Part shown: piece by piece, positions 34,601 through 41,176 of the stretch
Layout: each line of letters opens with the position of its first letter
Numbering within the stretch: position 1 is the stretch's first letter
Source of the DNA: Fictibacillus marinisediminis
GTDB taxonomy: Bacteria; Bacillota; Bacilli; Bacillales; Fictibacillaceae
Length of the DNA: 64,000 nucleotides
Reading direction: 5' to 3'
Assembly: GCF_023149135.1 (NCBI RefSeq)
Contig: NZ_JAIWJX010000002.1
Location: 4,092,001-4,156,000 of the forward strand
Made by a program: the position numbers and the translations under genes
Notes under the pieces: generated by a model
The model's database searches: none
What the model was told of the DNA's origin: nothing
Seen by the model: only the letters and a program-made list of their open reading frames with translations

Positions 34601-35391
34601 GAAACGTGCATGCCGTGCATGGAAGCACCAGGGCCAAGATCGCGGATTTCTTTGTCGTGGTCCGCATAGTTGTATCCGTAAGGTATTTTTTCAGTAAAGT
34701 AGCTGCCTTTCAGTCCTTTGGAGTCTTTAAGGCCGTTCACTTTCCCGGATGTCAGCTTCACTTTTGTATCAGGGCTGAGCACCATATCTTTATGTGAAGG
34801 ATCGATGCCAGTGTCGATAACAGCCACGACTGTTCCTTCTCCTTTATATCCATAGTCCTGCCATGTTTCTTTTGCATGGACGATATCCTTGCTGTACAGC
34901 ATGTTCGGCTTGTCCCCGTTAATTGACTCAGGACGTTTATATTCATGCGAAATATGTACATCTTTCACACCGTCAAGCTTTTCGATATCTTTAATATCAC
35001 CATATTTGACTTCACCGCTGAAGCCGTTAAGTACGGTTGTAAAGCTGTCCTTATACGATACCGGGATGTCTTCCTTCTCGATGTCCTCTTTCACTTCTTT
35101 TTGTTCATTGGCCAATTTTTTGGTCAGCGCCGTTTTTTCGCTTGTGCTCAAAGCACTGTAGCGCTTGTTTTGAGCCTGTGCGTACTGAATCGCTGGTTTT
35201 TGATCGAGTTCGACGACCACGCGAACCTTATCGTTTTTGCCGTATTTCTCTTCTTGCGGCAGTTTTTTAAGATCCAGGCCTTGAGGCTTTGTTCCCGCTG
35301 CCTTGCTGTGAGACGGCAGATTCCCCTGAGCATATGCCAGGTTGGAAAACGTCATGATAAATGCTGTCATCAACGCAATCCGTTTTTTCAT
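31648..35391 (-). CDS. Large secreted subtilase (Vpr/C5a-peptidase-like)
   Basis: A 1247-residue exported serine protease. A signal peptide (ALMTAFIMTFSNLAYA) is followed by an I9 propeptide (about residues 55-150). The S8 domain has Asp193 in VIDTGIDPSHKD, His259 in HGMHVSGIVG and Ser near residue 590 in MSGTSMAAPHVAGG. A PA insert lies at about residues 430-540 (VVYVGDGSPANYAGKDVKDKV...GVIIRG). An Fn3_5-like domain (about 660-800) and C-terminal Ig-like repeats (TVDSPEAYGITTSKTVTVTG; IKVDAPKTVSSKTKTATLKI) follow. There is no LPxTG motif or S-layer domain, so it is probably released or loosely bound. The reading frame is intact, in contrast to the smaller subtilase in the window. The role is nutrient protein breakdown. 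Confidence 0.9.
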   Translation of the reverse strand: MKKRIALMTAFIMTFSNLAYAQGNLPSHSKAAGTKPQGLDLKKLPQEEKYGKNDKVRVVVELDQKPAIQYAQAQNKRYSALSTSEKTALTKKLANEQKEVKEDIEKEDIPVSYKDSFTTVLNGFSGEVKYGDIKDIEKLDGVKDVHISHEYKRPESINGDKPNMLYSKDIVHAKETWQDYGYKGEGTVVAVIDTGIDPSHKDMVLSPDTKVKLTSGKVNGLKDSKGLKGSYFTEKIPYGYNYADHDKEIRDLGPGASMHGMHVSGIVGANGDEDNGGIKGVAPEAQLLALKVFGNDPGMPSTFSDIYIKAIDDAIALGADVINMSLGSTAAFVQHDDPEEKAIQNATNNGILCAISAGNSAYAGHGAGNPYPSNPDTGVVGSPGLIGQALQVASLENTKLTLEGMNLKVDGADMGYIAYQKQESPNPIGTFDKDKMEVVYVGDGSPANYAGKDVKDKVVFVVRNGSFNYAMIQREAEKQGAAGVIIRGRVDHGDYVNMALDKPTIPLVSLSIADGNQLEAKAKEGKKLEVIFDGKAISASNPNAGEMSDFSSWGVTPNLDFKPEITAPGGKIYSTLNDNQYGVMSGTSMAAPHVAGGAALVMERVDKDFKVKGATRVKLAKNILMNTSRPQADHGLFNTESQTGNYYSPRLEGAGLMDLHAAMKTPVVVTEAKSGEGKAAVKEVGDKFTFTLNLKNYSSKDVTYKLAGNVQTDLALQGMNLLEADGIFKNGTRDSEDPNRGTFPISFTSGSKKASSIAIKAKSTATVNVTVDLKDTVDWANDMPLDKIFKNGYFVEGFVRLIDAGNKYPELSVPYVGFHGKWDKAPIIDAPVYDDNTFYGVTGLAAEVNGDFEFLGSDASKNVLKDKVSFSPDGDGLYDEAFPVLSFLRNAKKVEYSILDRNKTSLRKLDTQEDVVKNYYDGGSEPGYTPITEAAWDGTVNGSKVKDGLYYYQVSSVVDYPKAKWQKALFPVYVDTKDPAVTAKWNADSNTLSWTAGDQGTGVAYYDVQVNGKSVLSEPLDASASEYKLNDLPSRAKVVLAAYDYAGNSVMKNVNMSGKDTSVPSVTVDSPEAYGITTSKTVTVTGHVSDESGLKSFMIDGKPAKLVWNGPEQQYDFSKTITYTSDNIKSFKVEAIDKAGNRVAFSRKVIVDSTLPTIKVDAPKTVSSKTKTATLKITLADNYDEMRFFVNDNAAYRHYFKEPYVKRALTKKISQKVSLKKGKNTVHLELTDLGGNTVEKNVTITKK

Positions 35392-35532
35392 CCAGTTTCC
35401 CCTTTTCTGTGTTTGAATTTTCTCGGGTGAATGATCATGGTGCCTTATTAAACTAAAATTTCCATATTTTTAGTTTAATTACATTATTAAGAAATCGCAA
35501 TTTATATTTATTTTTTTTGATTTCTTTTTTTC

Positions 35533-35583
35533 GGTGCCAGGCACCGTGCGTTACATACTTGTGTAATAGCGGTGCCTGGCACC
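35533..35583. repeat. Nested-palindrome repeat, copy 11
   Basis: Perfect arms with core TTACATACTTGTGTAA. It lies between the divergent subtilase and ZorA-like genes, 41 bases before the ZorA-like start, so it could affect that gene's 5' leader. Confidence 0.85.
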
Positions 35584-35624
35584 TCATATGCTTGTATGAA
35601 TGGAAACGGGGAGGGATGGACAGC

Positions 35625-37199
35625 ATGGATTCGTTGACGATGGCCGTTGTGGGAGTGATTTGCTTTCTTGTTTTTATAGGATTGGTGGGATACGCCCAGA
35701 CAGGATACCGCCTGAAGATGTGGATCAGAGAACTTCAGGAGCTTGAAGCACAGGGAACTTCACAGCCGCGGTCCCGCTGGATTCAGCGTGTTTGTTCGGA
35801 TTACAGGCAGTATCATCTATCAGGTGTCTCCTCATTGAATTCACAGGCGCTGATTGAAAAGCATCTTTTCCAGGAACGCATTCCTCTTCTTGGACTGATG
35901 CGCATTCCTGTTGGAAATATCCAAAAGGTTCTGCAGCAGCTGCCGGCTTTTACGATTATTCTCGGTGTGCTCGGCACCTTTATCGGCCTTACTCTATCTC
36001 TCCTGTCTATGCAGGATACGCTGTTCAGGCTCGGAAGTTCTGCCGCTGGCCCAAATATGACCATGAACTCCATCATCTCATCCTTAACTGCTCCTTTTGA
36101 GGGAATGAGCGTTGCTTTTATAACAAGTATCGCGGGGATAGGAGGAGCCCTTATCCTCAATATTCTCCAGACAGGCTTTCTGTCCAGGGGATCTTCTCTT
36201 ACGTACCTGCAGGGCAAGGTGATGTCGGACTGTGAAGTTTACCTGGACCATGCCTTCAACTGTCTTCTTTTACAAGAAAAGCCGCAGGATTCCGCCGAAC
36301 GGCTGCTTGATCGCCTTGCAGCCAAAATTGAGGAGAGCTTCCAAAAAAGCGTGGGCCATTTCGGAGCCTCTATGACAGAATTTACAGCTGGATTAAAAAC
36401 CGCCATGGAGGACGTAAAAGGAATCTATGAAGCACAGAGGCTTCACAGTGAATCGTTTGCGGCTTCCGCATCAACCCTTGAACAGTTCGGCCTGCAGTTC
36501 CATAAAACCATTGAAAAACAAGATTCCATGCATAAAGCGGTCGACCAAAGCATTTCGGTGCTGGCCGCCCAGATCAAATCATTTGAACATCAGCTGCAAA
36601 AAAGCACGGAACGGCATAATGCAGGGCAGCAAACATTTGAGCTTATGATCCAGCGTTCCGATAAAGTGCTGGCGGAATCACAGCGCCGCTCAGAAGAATT
36701 CGCCGGAAACATGGCACGCGCCCTTCAGGAGCAGCTACAGCACTACGCTAATCAGCATGATGCACTGGAGAGCAGGCTGGGACAGAAACAGGAGGAATGG
36801 TACTACCGCTATTCCGAAAAACAAGGAGAATACGGCAGAGCTGCCGCAGACTTCGCGTCCTCTGTCCAACAGCTTGAAAAGGGCTTCTATAATGCCGTTG
36901 AACATATGAAGCGTGACTTTGTCGAGCAGATCCGGAATGTGCTGGAGCGAGAACGGCAGCTCAGCCAGCAATCCGGTCCGCAGCGAGGCGATGATATAAG
37001 AGAACTTGCCCGAACACTTGAGAACCTTTTCCACGGGCTTTCCCGGGATTTTACGAGCAGCAACCGCACCCTTGGCGACATGTATCATCTTCTTCAGCGC
37101 ATGTATCAAACGGCTATGGATAATCAAACCGTCTATGACTCCCGGGACCGGGACAATGAGTCAAGGCTTATCAGTTCGCATGATATTAAAAGGCGGTGA
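35625..37199 (+). CDS. ZorA-like MotA/TolQ/ExbB proton-channel protein with long tail
   Basis: A 524-residue membrane protein. One helix lies at the N terminus (LTMAVVGVICFLVFIGLVGY). The MotA/ExbB core is at about residues 100-195 (QLPAFTIILGVLGTFIGLTLSLL and GMSVAFITSIAGIGGALILNILQT). A predicted helical, coiled-coil-rich tail of about 330 residues follows, rich in Gln, Glu and Lys. This is the layout of ZorA, the motor component of the Zorya anti-phage system, rather than of MotA, which lacks such a tail. I choose the ATG at 35625 because it lies nine bases or so after GGGGAGGG; the frame extends 36 codons upstream through a hairpin repeat. The OmpA-domain partner follows six bases later. 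No ZorC, ZorD or ZorE gene is next to it, so a defence role is open. Confidence 0.75.
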   Translation: MDSLTMAVVGVICFLVFIGLVGYAQTGYRLKMWIRELQELEAQGTSQPRSRWIQRVCSDYRQYHLSGVSSLNSQALIEKHLFQERIPLLGLMRIPVGNIQKVLQQLPAFTIILGVLGTFIGLTLSLLSMQDTLFRLGSSAAGPNMTMNSIISSLTAPFEGMSVAFITSIAGIGGALILNILQTGFLSRGSSLTYLQGKVMSDCEVYLDHAFNCLLLQEKPQDSAERLLDRLAAKIEESFQKSVGHFGASMTEFTAGLKTAMEDVKGIYEAQRLHSESFAASASTLEQFGLQFHKTIEKQDSMHKAVDQSISVLAAQIKSFEHQLQKSTERHNAGQQTFELMIQRSDKVLAESQRRSEEFAGNMARALQEQLQHYANQHDALESRLGQKQEEWYYRYSEKQGEYGRAAADFASSVQQLEKGFYNAVEHMKRDFVEQIRNVLERERQLSQQSGPQRGDDIRELARTLENLFHGLSRDFTSSNRTLGDMYHLLQRMYQTAMDNQTVYDSRDRDNESRLISSHDIKRR

Positions 37200-37205
37200 T
37201 GAACC

Positions 37206-37898
37206 GTGCGCGCCCGGAAAAACGTTTTTGCAGAACAGCACCAGGAAGAAATCTACTGGCCCAGCTTTACGGACATGATGGCCATGATGGTGCTCATCAT
37301 GATTTTCATTGCCATACTCGCAAATGTCCAAAGTATTTATAACGCCTATGATCAGTCACAGATCAGACAGGAACTGCATCAGGTAGCGGATGTTAAAAAA
37401 CACATCTCGGACCTGATTGAAAAACAGCTTGAACAGAATGTGGGAAAAGATAAGGTTGTACGCGGCCCGAACAATACGATTTCTGTAGAAGGGAACATAT
37501 TATTTGATACGGGGAGCGCCGTTGTCAGCGCACAGGGCAAGAAGGTACTGAACCCTTTGGCTGATGCACTCGCCGCCATTATCGACGAGAAGGATATGAG
37601 TAAATATCTCTATATTATCCTGGTGGAGGGCCATACCGATTCGGTACCGTATGACAACTGGTCCCTTTCCACAGAGCGGGCGGTTGCGGTTGTAAAATAT
37701 CTCGCCAAAGCCAACCCGAAACTTGCACGCCTGCCATATGCCCAGTACCTGGCCGCCACAGGATACAGCGAATACAAGCCGATCGCCAAAGGAAGTTCAG
37801 CAGCTGCCCTGCAAAAAAATCGCCGGATCTCCTTTCAAATCATTTTAGATGATGATAAATGGCAGAATAAGCTGAAGGATATTGTTAATCAGCAGTAA
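37206..37898 (+). CDS. ZorB-like membrane protein with OmpA/MotB domain
   Basis: A 230-residue protein. An N-terminal cytoplasmic stretch is followed by one membrane helix, PSFTDMMAMMVLIMIFIAIL, carrying Asp23 at the position of the proton-binding aspartate of MotB. A linker follows, and then an OmpA-like peptidoglycan-binding domain from about residue 95: ILFDTGSAVVSAQGKKVLNPLAD, VEGHTDSVPYDNWSLSTERAVAVVKYL and NRRISFQIIL. It starts with GTG six bases after the ZorA-like stop codon, with GGCGGTGAT as ribosome site, so the two form an operon. Together they would make a proton-driven stator-like complex anchored to the wall. The partner with a long tail argues against a flagellar stator. The downstream 210 bases hold only repeat array C. 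Confidence 0.8.
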   Translation: MRARKNVFAEQHQEEIYWPSFTDMMAMMVLIMIFIAILANVQSIYNAYDQSQIRQELHQVADVKKHISDLIEKQLEQNVGKDKVVRGPNNTISVEGNILFDTGSAVVSAQGKKVLNPLADALAAIIDEKDMSKYLYIILVEGHTDSVPYDNWSLSTERAVAVVKYLAKANPKLARLPYAQYLAATGYSEYKPIAKGSSAAALQKNRRISFQIILDDDKWQNKLKDIVNQQ

Positions 37899-37957
37899 CA
37901 GAGCAATTACGACGTCTTTGAGGGAATTGCTATTGACTCGTGCTGGCCTGAACCCGT

Positions 37958-38069
37958 TTACTTGCGGAAACAGCTCTATTACTTGCGGTTCGACAAGGAT
38001 TACTTGCAGAAATCGCCGTGTTACTTGCGGTTCGACAAGACTTACTTGCAAACCACATCATTTTCATAA
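37958..38069 (-). repeat. 21-bp phased array C (word GCAAGTAA on the minus strand)
   Basis: TTACTTGC occurs at 37958, 37979, 38000, 38021 and 38042, exactly 21 bases apart. The spacers alternate between two types: copies 2 and 4 are followed by GGTTCGACAAG, copies 1 and 3 by GGAAACAGCTC or AGAAATCGCC. The array closes with CACATCATTTTCATAA, shared with array D. It lies between the convergent ZorB-like and acetyltransferase genes. Confidence 0.85.
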
Positions 38070-38108
38070 AAAACGCATTCGCCCATCAAAAAAAAACGAA
38101 GGGAACGC

Positions 38109-38618
38109 TTATCCCTTCGTTTTTTCTGTGTTCAGCATGCGCTGATAAAAATGGACATCCTGCCACTCATCAAATTTGTAGCCTACTTCTTTAAAACAGC
38201 CGACAAATTCGAAGCCGAACTTTTCGTGAAGTTTCACACTCGCTTCATTTCCGCCTGTTATTCCGCCAATCACGGTATGATAGCCGGCGTCAGCTGCTCT
38301 TTGCAGGATATCTTCCATTAATGCTTTGCCGACACCTTTGCCGCGGAATTCTGAAGCTATGTATAATGATAATTCTGTTGTGCGTGAATAAGCCGCTTTA
38401 TCTCTGAACGGACTCAGGCAGCTGTAGCCAGCCACTTTGCCATCCAATTTGGCAACGACCAGTGGAAAATCGCCACCGTATTTCTCAAACCACGCCTTTC
38501 GTTCATCAAGCGTTTGCTCTTCCAGATCAAACGTAGCTGTCAGCGTTTTAATCGCATCATTATAGATGTCCAAGATGGCTGGCAGATCGCGCAGCAGCGC
38601 CTCTCTAATGTATAGCAC
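38109..38618 (-). CDS. GNAT acetyltransferase (phosphinothricin acetyltransferase-like)
   Basis: A 169-residue N-acetyltransferase. It starts IREALLRDLPAILDIYNDAIKTLTATFDLE and carries the acetyl-CoA loop EFRGKGVGKALMEDIL (about residues 97-112), then GITGGNEASVKLHEKFGFEFVGCFKEVGYKFDEWQDVHFYQRML. These are typical of the PAT/YwnH group that acetylates phosphinothricin, methionine sulfoximine or similar small amines. I choose a GTG start six bases after GGGAGG; the annotated-looking ATG five codons upstream overlaps the ribosome site. It is a single gene, convergent with the ZorB-like gene. Confidence 0.85.
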   Translation of the reverse strand: MLYIREALLRDLPAILDIYNDAIKTLTATFDLEEQTLDERKAWFEKYGGDFPLVVAKLDGKVAGYSCLSPFRDKAAYSRTTELSLYIASEFRGKGVGKALMEDILQRAADAGYHTVIGGITGGNEASVKLHEKFGFEFVGCFKEVGYKFDEWQDVHFYQRMLNTEKTKG

Positions 38619-38732
38619 AGTTATCCTCCCCATGTTTGATCATGATGGTCTACTTAATAACTGTAACAGATTTATTCTGCGAAGAACAAAACAAAACCGA
38701 AGGGAAATTATTCCTCCCTTCGCCATATCTCT

Positions 38733-39380
38733 CTATTTCTTTGAACGTTCTGATGAGATCAGAAAAGCTTCCAATATATATCGCTTTGGAGCCGACCCGA
38801 TGTAATTGAACGGATAGCACGTACTGACCGTTAACACCGCGCGCGGTTTTGGTACGATCACGGTGCGGTCATCTTTGTCCACGATTCGAACCTTCCTTAC
38901 TTTATACGTAAACGTTCCGGCGGATGTCGTCACCTCGAGCTTGTCACCTTTTCCTACTTTTCCAAGGCTGCGAAACACGGTATCGCGATGGCCGGAAAGA
39001 ACAGAGTTGTCTTTTTCACCGGGAAGAACACTGTCTTTAAAGTGGCCGACCCCTTTTTCCAGTTCATCTTCATTCGTTCCATGATAGATTGGCAGTTTCG
39101 CTTCCAATTTCGGAATGTAAAGGATGCCCATCTTTTCCCCAATCGCAGGACGTTTGGCGTATAGCGGTGCTTCCTGATTTTCTTTCTTTGTGTCAGCCGG
39201 CTTTTTCACAGGTTCGTGCAATGCTTTTGATTCTACTTTTTCACCGGCAAAATAACCTCGTGAGTAACTAATGATATTCTTCGAAAACATTCCCAGGCCT
39301 ACGAGGATGATCACAATCGAAAAAGAAAGAAGAACAGCCTTTCTGGGCCGTCTTCCTCCTTCTTTACGTCTGCGTTCCAT
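38733..39380 (-). CDS. srtD: Class D sortase
   Basis: A 215-residue membrane-anchored transpeptidase. A basic start and one helix (AVLLSFSIVIILVGLGMFSKNI) are followed by a linker and the sortase barrel: GILYIPKLEAKLPIYHGTNEDELEKGVGHF, the catalytic His in LSGHRDTVF, Cys in LTVSTCYPFNYIG and Arg in PKRYILEA. The motif set fits class D sortases, which in Bacillus process LPxTA-type signals. Its start overlaps the stop codon of the surface protein gene by one base, so enzyme and substrate are co-expressed. Confidence 0.9.
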   Translation of the reverse strand: MERRRKEGGRRPRKAVLLSFSIVIILVGLGMFSKNIISYSRGYFAGEKVESKALHEPVKKPADTKKENQEAPLYAKRPAIGEKMGILYIPKLEAKLPIYHGTNEDELEKGVGHFKDSVLPGEKDNSVLSGHRDTVFRSLGKVGKGDKLEVTTSAGTFTYKVRKVRIVDKDDRTVIVPKPRAVLTVSTCYPFNYIGSAPKRYILEAFLISSERSKK

Positions 39381-40396
39381 TATGACATCCTTGCTCTTCG
39401 ATATAGGAATAGCCCTGCTCCGGCAACCGCCAATCCGGCAAGTGCACCGTCAAGATGGTTGGAAGCCGTCTTAGGCAGTTTTCCGCCTGTCACGGTTCTT
39501 GTTTTTTTAGCAACCGGTGCTGATGCTTTTACTTCTTTTTTAATCGTTTGGGTAACGGTGTCTACTTTCGCTGGGACGGTTTTAACAACGTCTGATGTGA
39601 TTTTCAAATCTGCAAGCATTTTTCCGTTCAGATCAAACAGTTGGATCAAAAGATAATCTCCGTCCAATACTCTCATCTGCATCAACTCTCCTGCAGAAAC
39701 CGGTGTTTTTTTGCTGCCGTCAACAATAAAGAAGTTTGCTTTCATTTGGAAAATGGACATGAGCTCTTCAAACGCTGTTCCCACTTCCTGGATCTGTGCT
39801 TTCGTTGGTTTTTCCGGGTCAAGGCTCATCATACGCTCAGCAATCGACTCCAGCCTTTTTTCTGTGTCTGGGGAGTTCAGGTCTTTCTCGATGGACATGA
39901 GGTGATCCTGCAGGTTTTGAATCTCGTTCGGAGTCAAATCTATTTCTGCCAGGGCCCCTTCAATTTCTTTTTGAATTTCTTCAAAATCAGGCATTTCTTC
40001 ATCAGGTGCCTGAAGGTCGGAAACCGCAAAGTACAGGTCATCTACATAAATATAATCCTCGATGGCTTCTCCGTTCTTTGCTAAAAGATCCTTAAGCTGC
40101 TGTTCGTTCAGGTCAAAATCGGTATAGAGCTCATCAAGGTTGCTGTTGTCGCTCTTGATGACAGCCCCGAGCGTTTCTTTAAGTTCATTGATGTCCTCAA
40201 AATCTGACAGCTCCATCCCCGCATAATCGGACAGATAGTTTTGGTAATCCTCTTTGCTAATTTCATAGCCTCGTACTTTGCTGATTTGTGCCAGATAGGC
40301 TGTCAGATCCGTGTCCTTTACTGCTGCAAACGCGTTCGCAGGCATAAAATAAAAGGCTAAGAGAACAGCCAGCAAGCTTAATAGAATCTTTTTCAT
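39380..40396 (-). CDS. Processed acidic surface protein, sortase substrate
   Basis: A 338-residue exported protein with signal peptide (MKKILLSLLAVLLAFYFMPA), a long acidic helical region (about residues 25-215, rich in Asp and Glu), a small beta domain (NFFIVDGSKKTPVSAGELMQ) and a Thr/Lys-rich stalk. It ends with the sortase signal LPKTASN, a hydrophobic helix (GALAGLAVAGAGLFLY) and RRARMS. It belongs to the processed-acidic-surface-protein family that accompanies class D sortases. The sortase gene follows with a one-base overlap, so this is its dedicated substrate. The function at the wall is unknown; the name reflects observed processing in the family. Confidence 0.85.
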   Translation of the reverse strand: MKKILLSLLAVLLAFYFMPANAFAAVKDTDLTAYLAQISKVRGYEISKEDYQNYLSDYAGMELSDFEDINELKETLGAVIKSDNSNLDELYTDFDLNEQQLKDLLAKNGEAIEDYIYVDDLYFAVSDLQAPDEEMPDFEEIQKEIEGALAEIDLTPNEIQNLQDHLMSIEKDLNSPDTEKRLESIAERMMSLDPEKPTKAQIQEVGTAFEELMSIFQMKANFFIVDGSKKTPVSAGELMQMRVLDGDYLLIQLFDLNGKMLADLKITSDVVKTVPAKVDTVTQTIKKEVKASAPVAKKTRTVTGGKLPKTASNHLDGALAGLAVAGAGLFLYRRARMS

Positions 40397-40538
40397 TCGT
40401 TCCTCCTAAAGTATGTTAGTTTTCCTTATATTAGTATAAATTATTACAATATAATTACATGTTACTTTTGTACTATTTATTTAAGAAGTGATTTGGCAAA
40501 ATTGCTCATATATCAATAAAAAAAGGCAAAAAAAAAAG

Positions 40539-40557
40539 CCGCCTCTTTAGGAAGCGG
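40539..40557 (-). terminator. Orphan reverse-strand terminator
   Basis: On the minus strand CCGCTTC and GAGGCGG pair around CTAAA and are followed by a T10 run. No reverse-strand gene lies upstream: the next feature (40717) is on the plus strand. The 320-base gap 40397-40716 otherwise holds only AT-rich sequence and the promoter of the surface protein gene. Confidence 0.6.
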
Positions 40558-40716
40558 GGGACAAAAAGATATATAAAAAAGGGGGTACTTCTATCATTCC
40601 CGAAATCTCTTTTTTTATCCCTCATTTTATAAAAGTTTTATAGTTTTTTTTATGTCTCTAAAAACAAAAAATCGGGTATGACTAGTAAGAATGCATAAAT
40701 GAAAGGAGAATGCACA

Positions 40717-40989
40717 TTGCGTTACTTTATTAACATGAAAAGAGAGTTTAAGGATGAATTCGGCAAGGTGTATACCTTCGATCCCGCCCAGTGCAGGGAG
40801 AATGAAGATGAAATCGAGCTCATGAATCAGCTTGATACGATGGATATTGGAAAGCCTTATATTTTTCCGAAAAACGCTGTAGCTGAAATTACGAAACAAG
40901 AGTATGACCGGCTGACTGCAGCGATGCGCGAAGGCGCTGAAGGTACTGACACCCGGGAAGAGATTCTTTCAAAATACTCCAGGGACTAA
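40717..40989 (+). CDS. Uncharacterised small protein
   Basis: A 90-residue soluble, acidic protein (RYFINMKREFKDEFGKVYTF; ENEDEIELMNQLDTMDIGKPYIFPKNAVAEITKQEYDRL in two segments). I do not recognise a family. The best start is a TTG eight bases after AAAGGAG; the ATG at 40699 overlaps that site. A strong terminator follows the stop codon by four bases, so it is a single-gene unit. It precedes the asparagine synthetase gene in the same direction but is separated from it by terminator and promoter. No membrane segment is seen. Confidence 0.65.
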   Translation: MRYFINMKREFKDEFGKVYTFDPAQCRENEDEIELMNQLDTMDIGKPYIFPKNAVAEITKQEYDRLTAAMREGAEGTDTREEILSKYSRD

Positions 40990-40992
40990 CTT

Positions 40993-41016
40993 ACCGCTTG
41001 CAGAAGCGGTTTTTTT
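40993..41016 (+). terminator. Terminator of the 90-residue protein gene
   Basis: ACCGCTT and AAGCGGT pair around GCAG and are followed by TTTTTT, four bases past the stop codon. Confidence 0.9.
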
Positions 41017-41100
41017 GATCCAACGATTCCTCATAACGGACTATTGTGCAGCATAGCCGAAGTATGGCAAACCCGATTGTTGAGGTTTATAAATGGTTCT

Positions 41101-41146
41101 TAGTTCACGTTTACGTTAACGTTACATTATGTTACGATAGTTCACG
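41101..41146. promoter_or_regulatory. Repeated motifs upstream of the asparagine synthetase gene
   Basis: TAGTTCACG is present at 41101 and 41138. Between them lies ACGTTAACGT (41113-41122), a perfect palindrome inside GTTTACGTTAACGTTAC, followed by GTTACATTATGTTAC. The dense symmetric pattern 30-70 bases before the start codon looks like an operator. The regulator is not identified. Confidence 0.5.
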
Positions 41147-41176
41147 CATCATTAATTAGCGTAAGGAGATGTTAGT

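Noticed and set aside
35625..37898. A complete Zorya defence system
   Set aside because: Only ZorA- and ZorB-like genes are present; no ZorC, ZorD or ZorE candidate adjoins them.
35625..37898. Flagellar stator MotAB
   Set aside because: The MotA-like protein has a tail of about 330 residues and only the ExbB-type core, and no flagellar genes adjoin it.
37882..38145. Plus-strand frame with repeated TCG-type heptads over array C
   Set aside because: Same cause as above: a stop-free phased DNA repeat. It overlaps the end of the ZorB-like gene and has no ribosome site.
40560..40700. Reverse-strand 39-codon frame running through the orphan terminator
   Set aside because: No ribosome site, phenylalanine-rich low-complexity product, and it reads through a T10 run.
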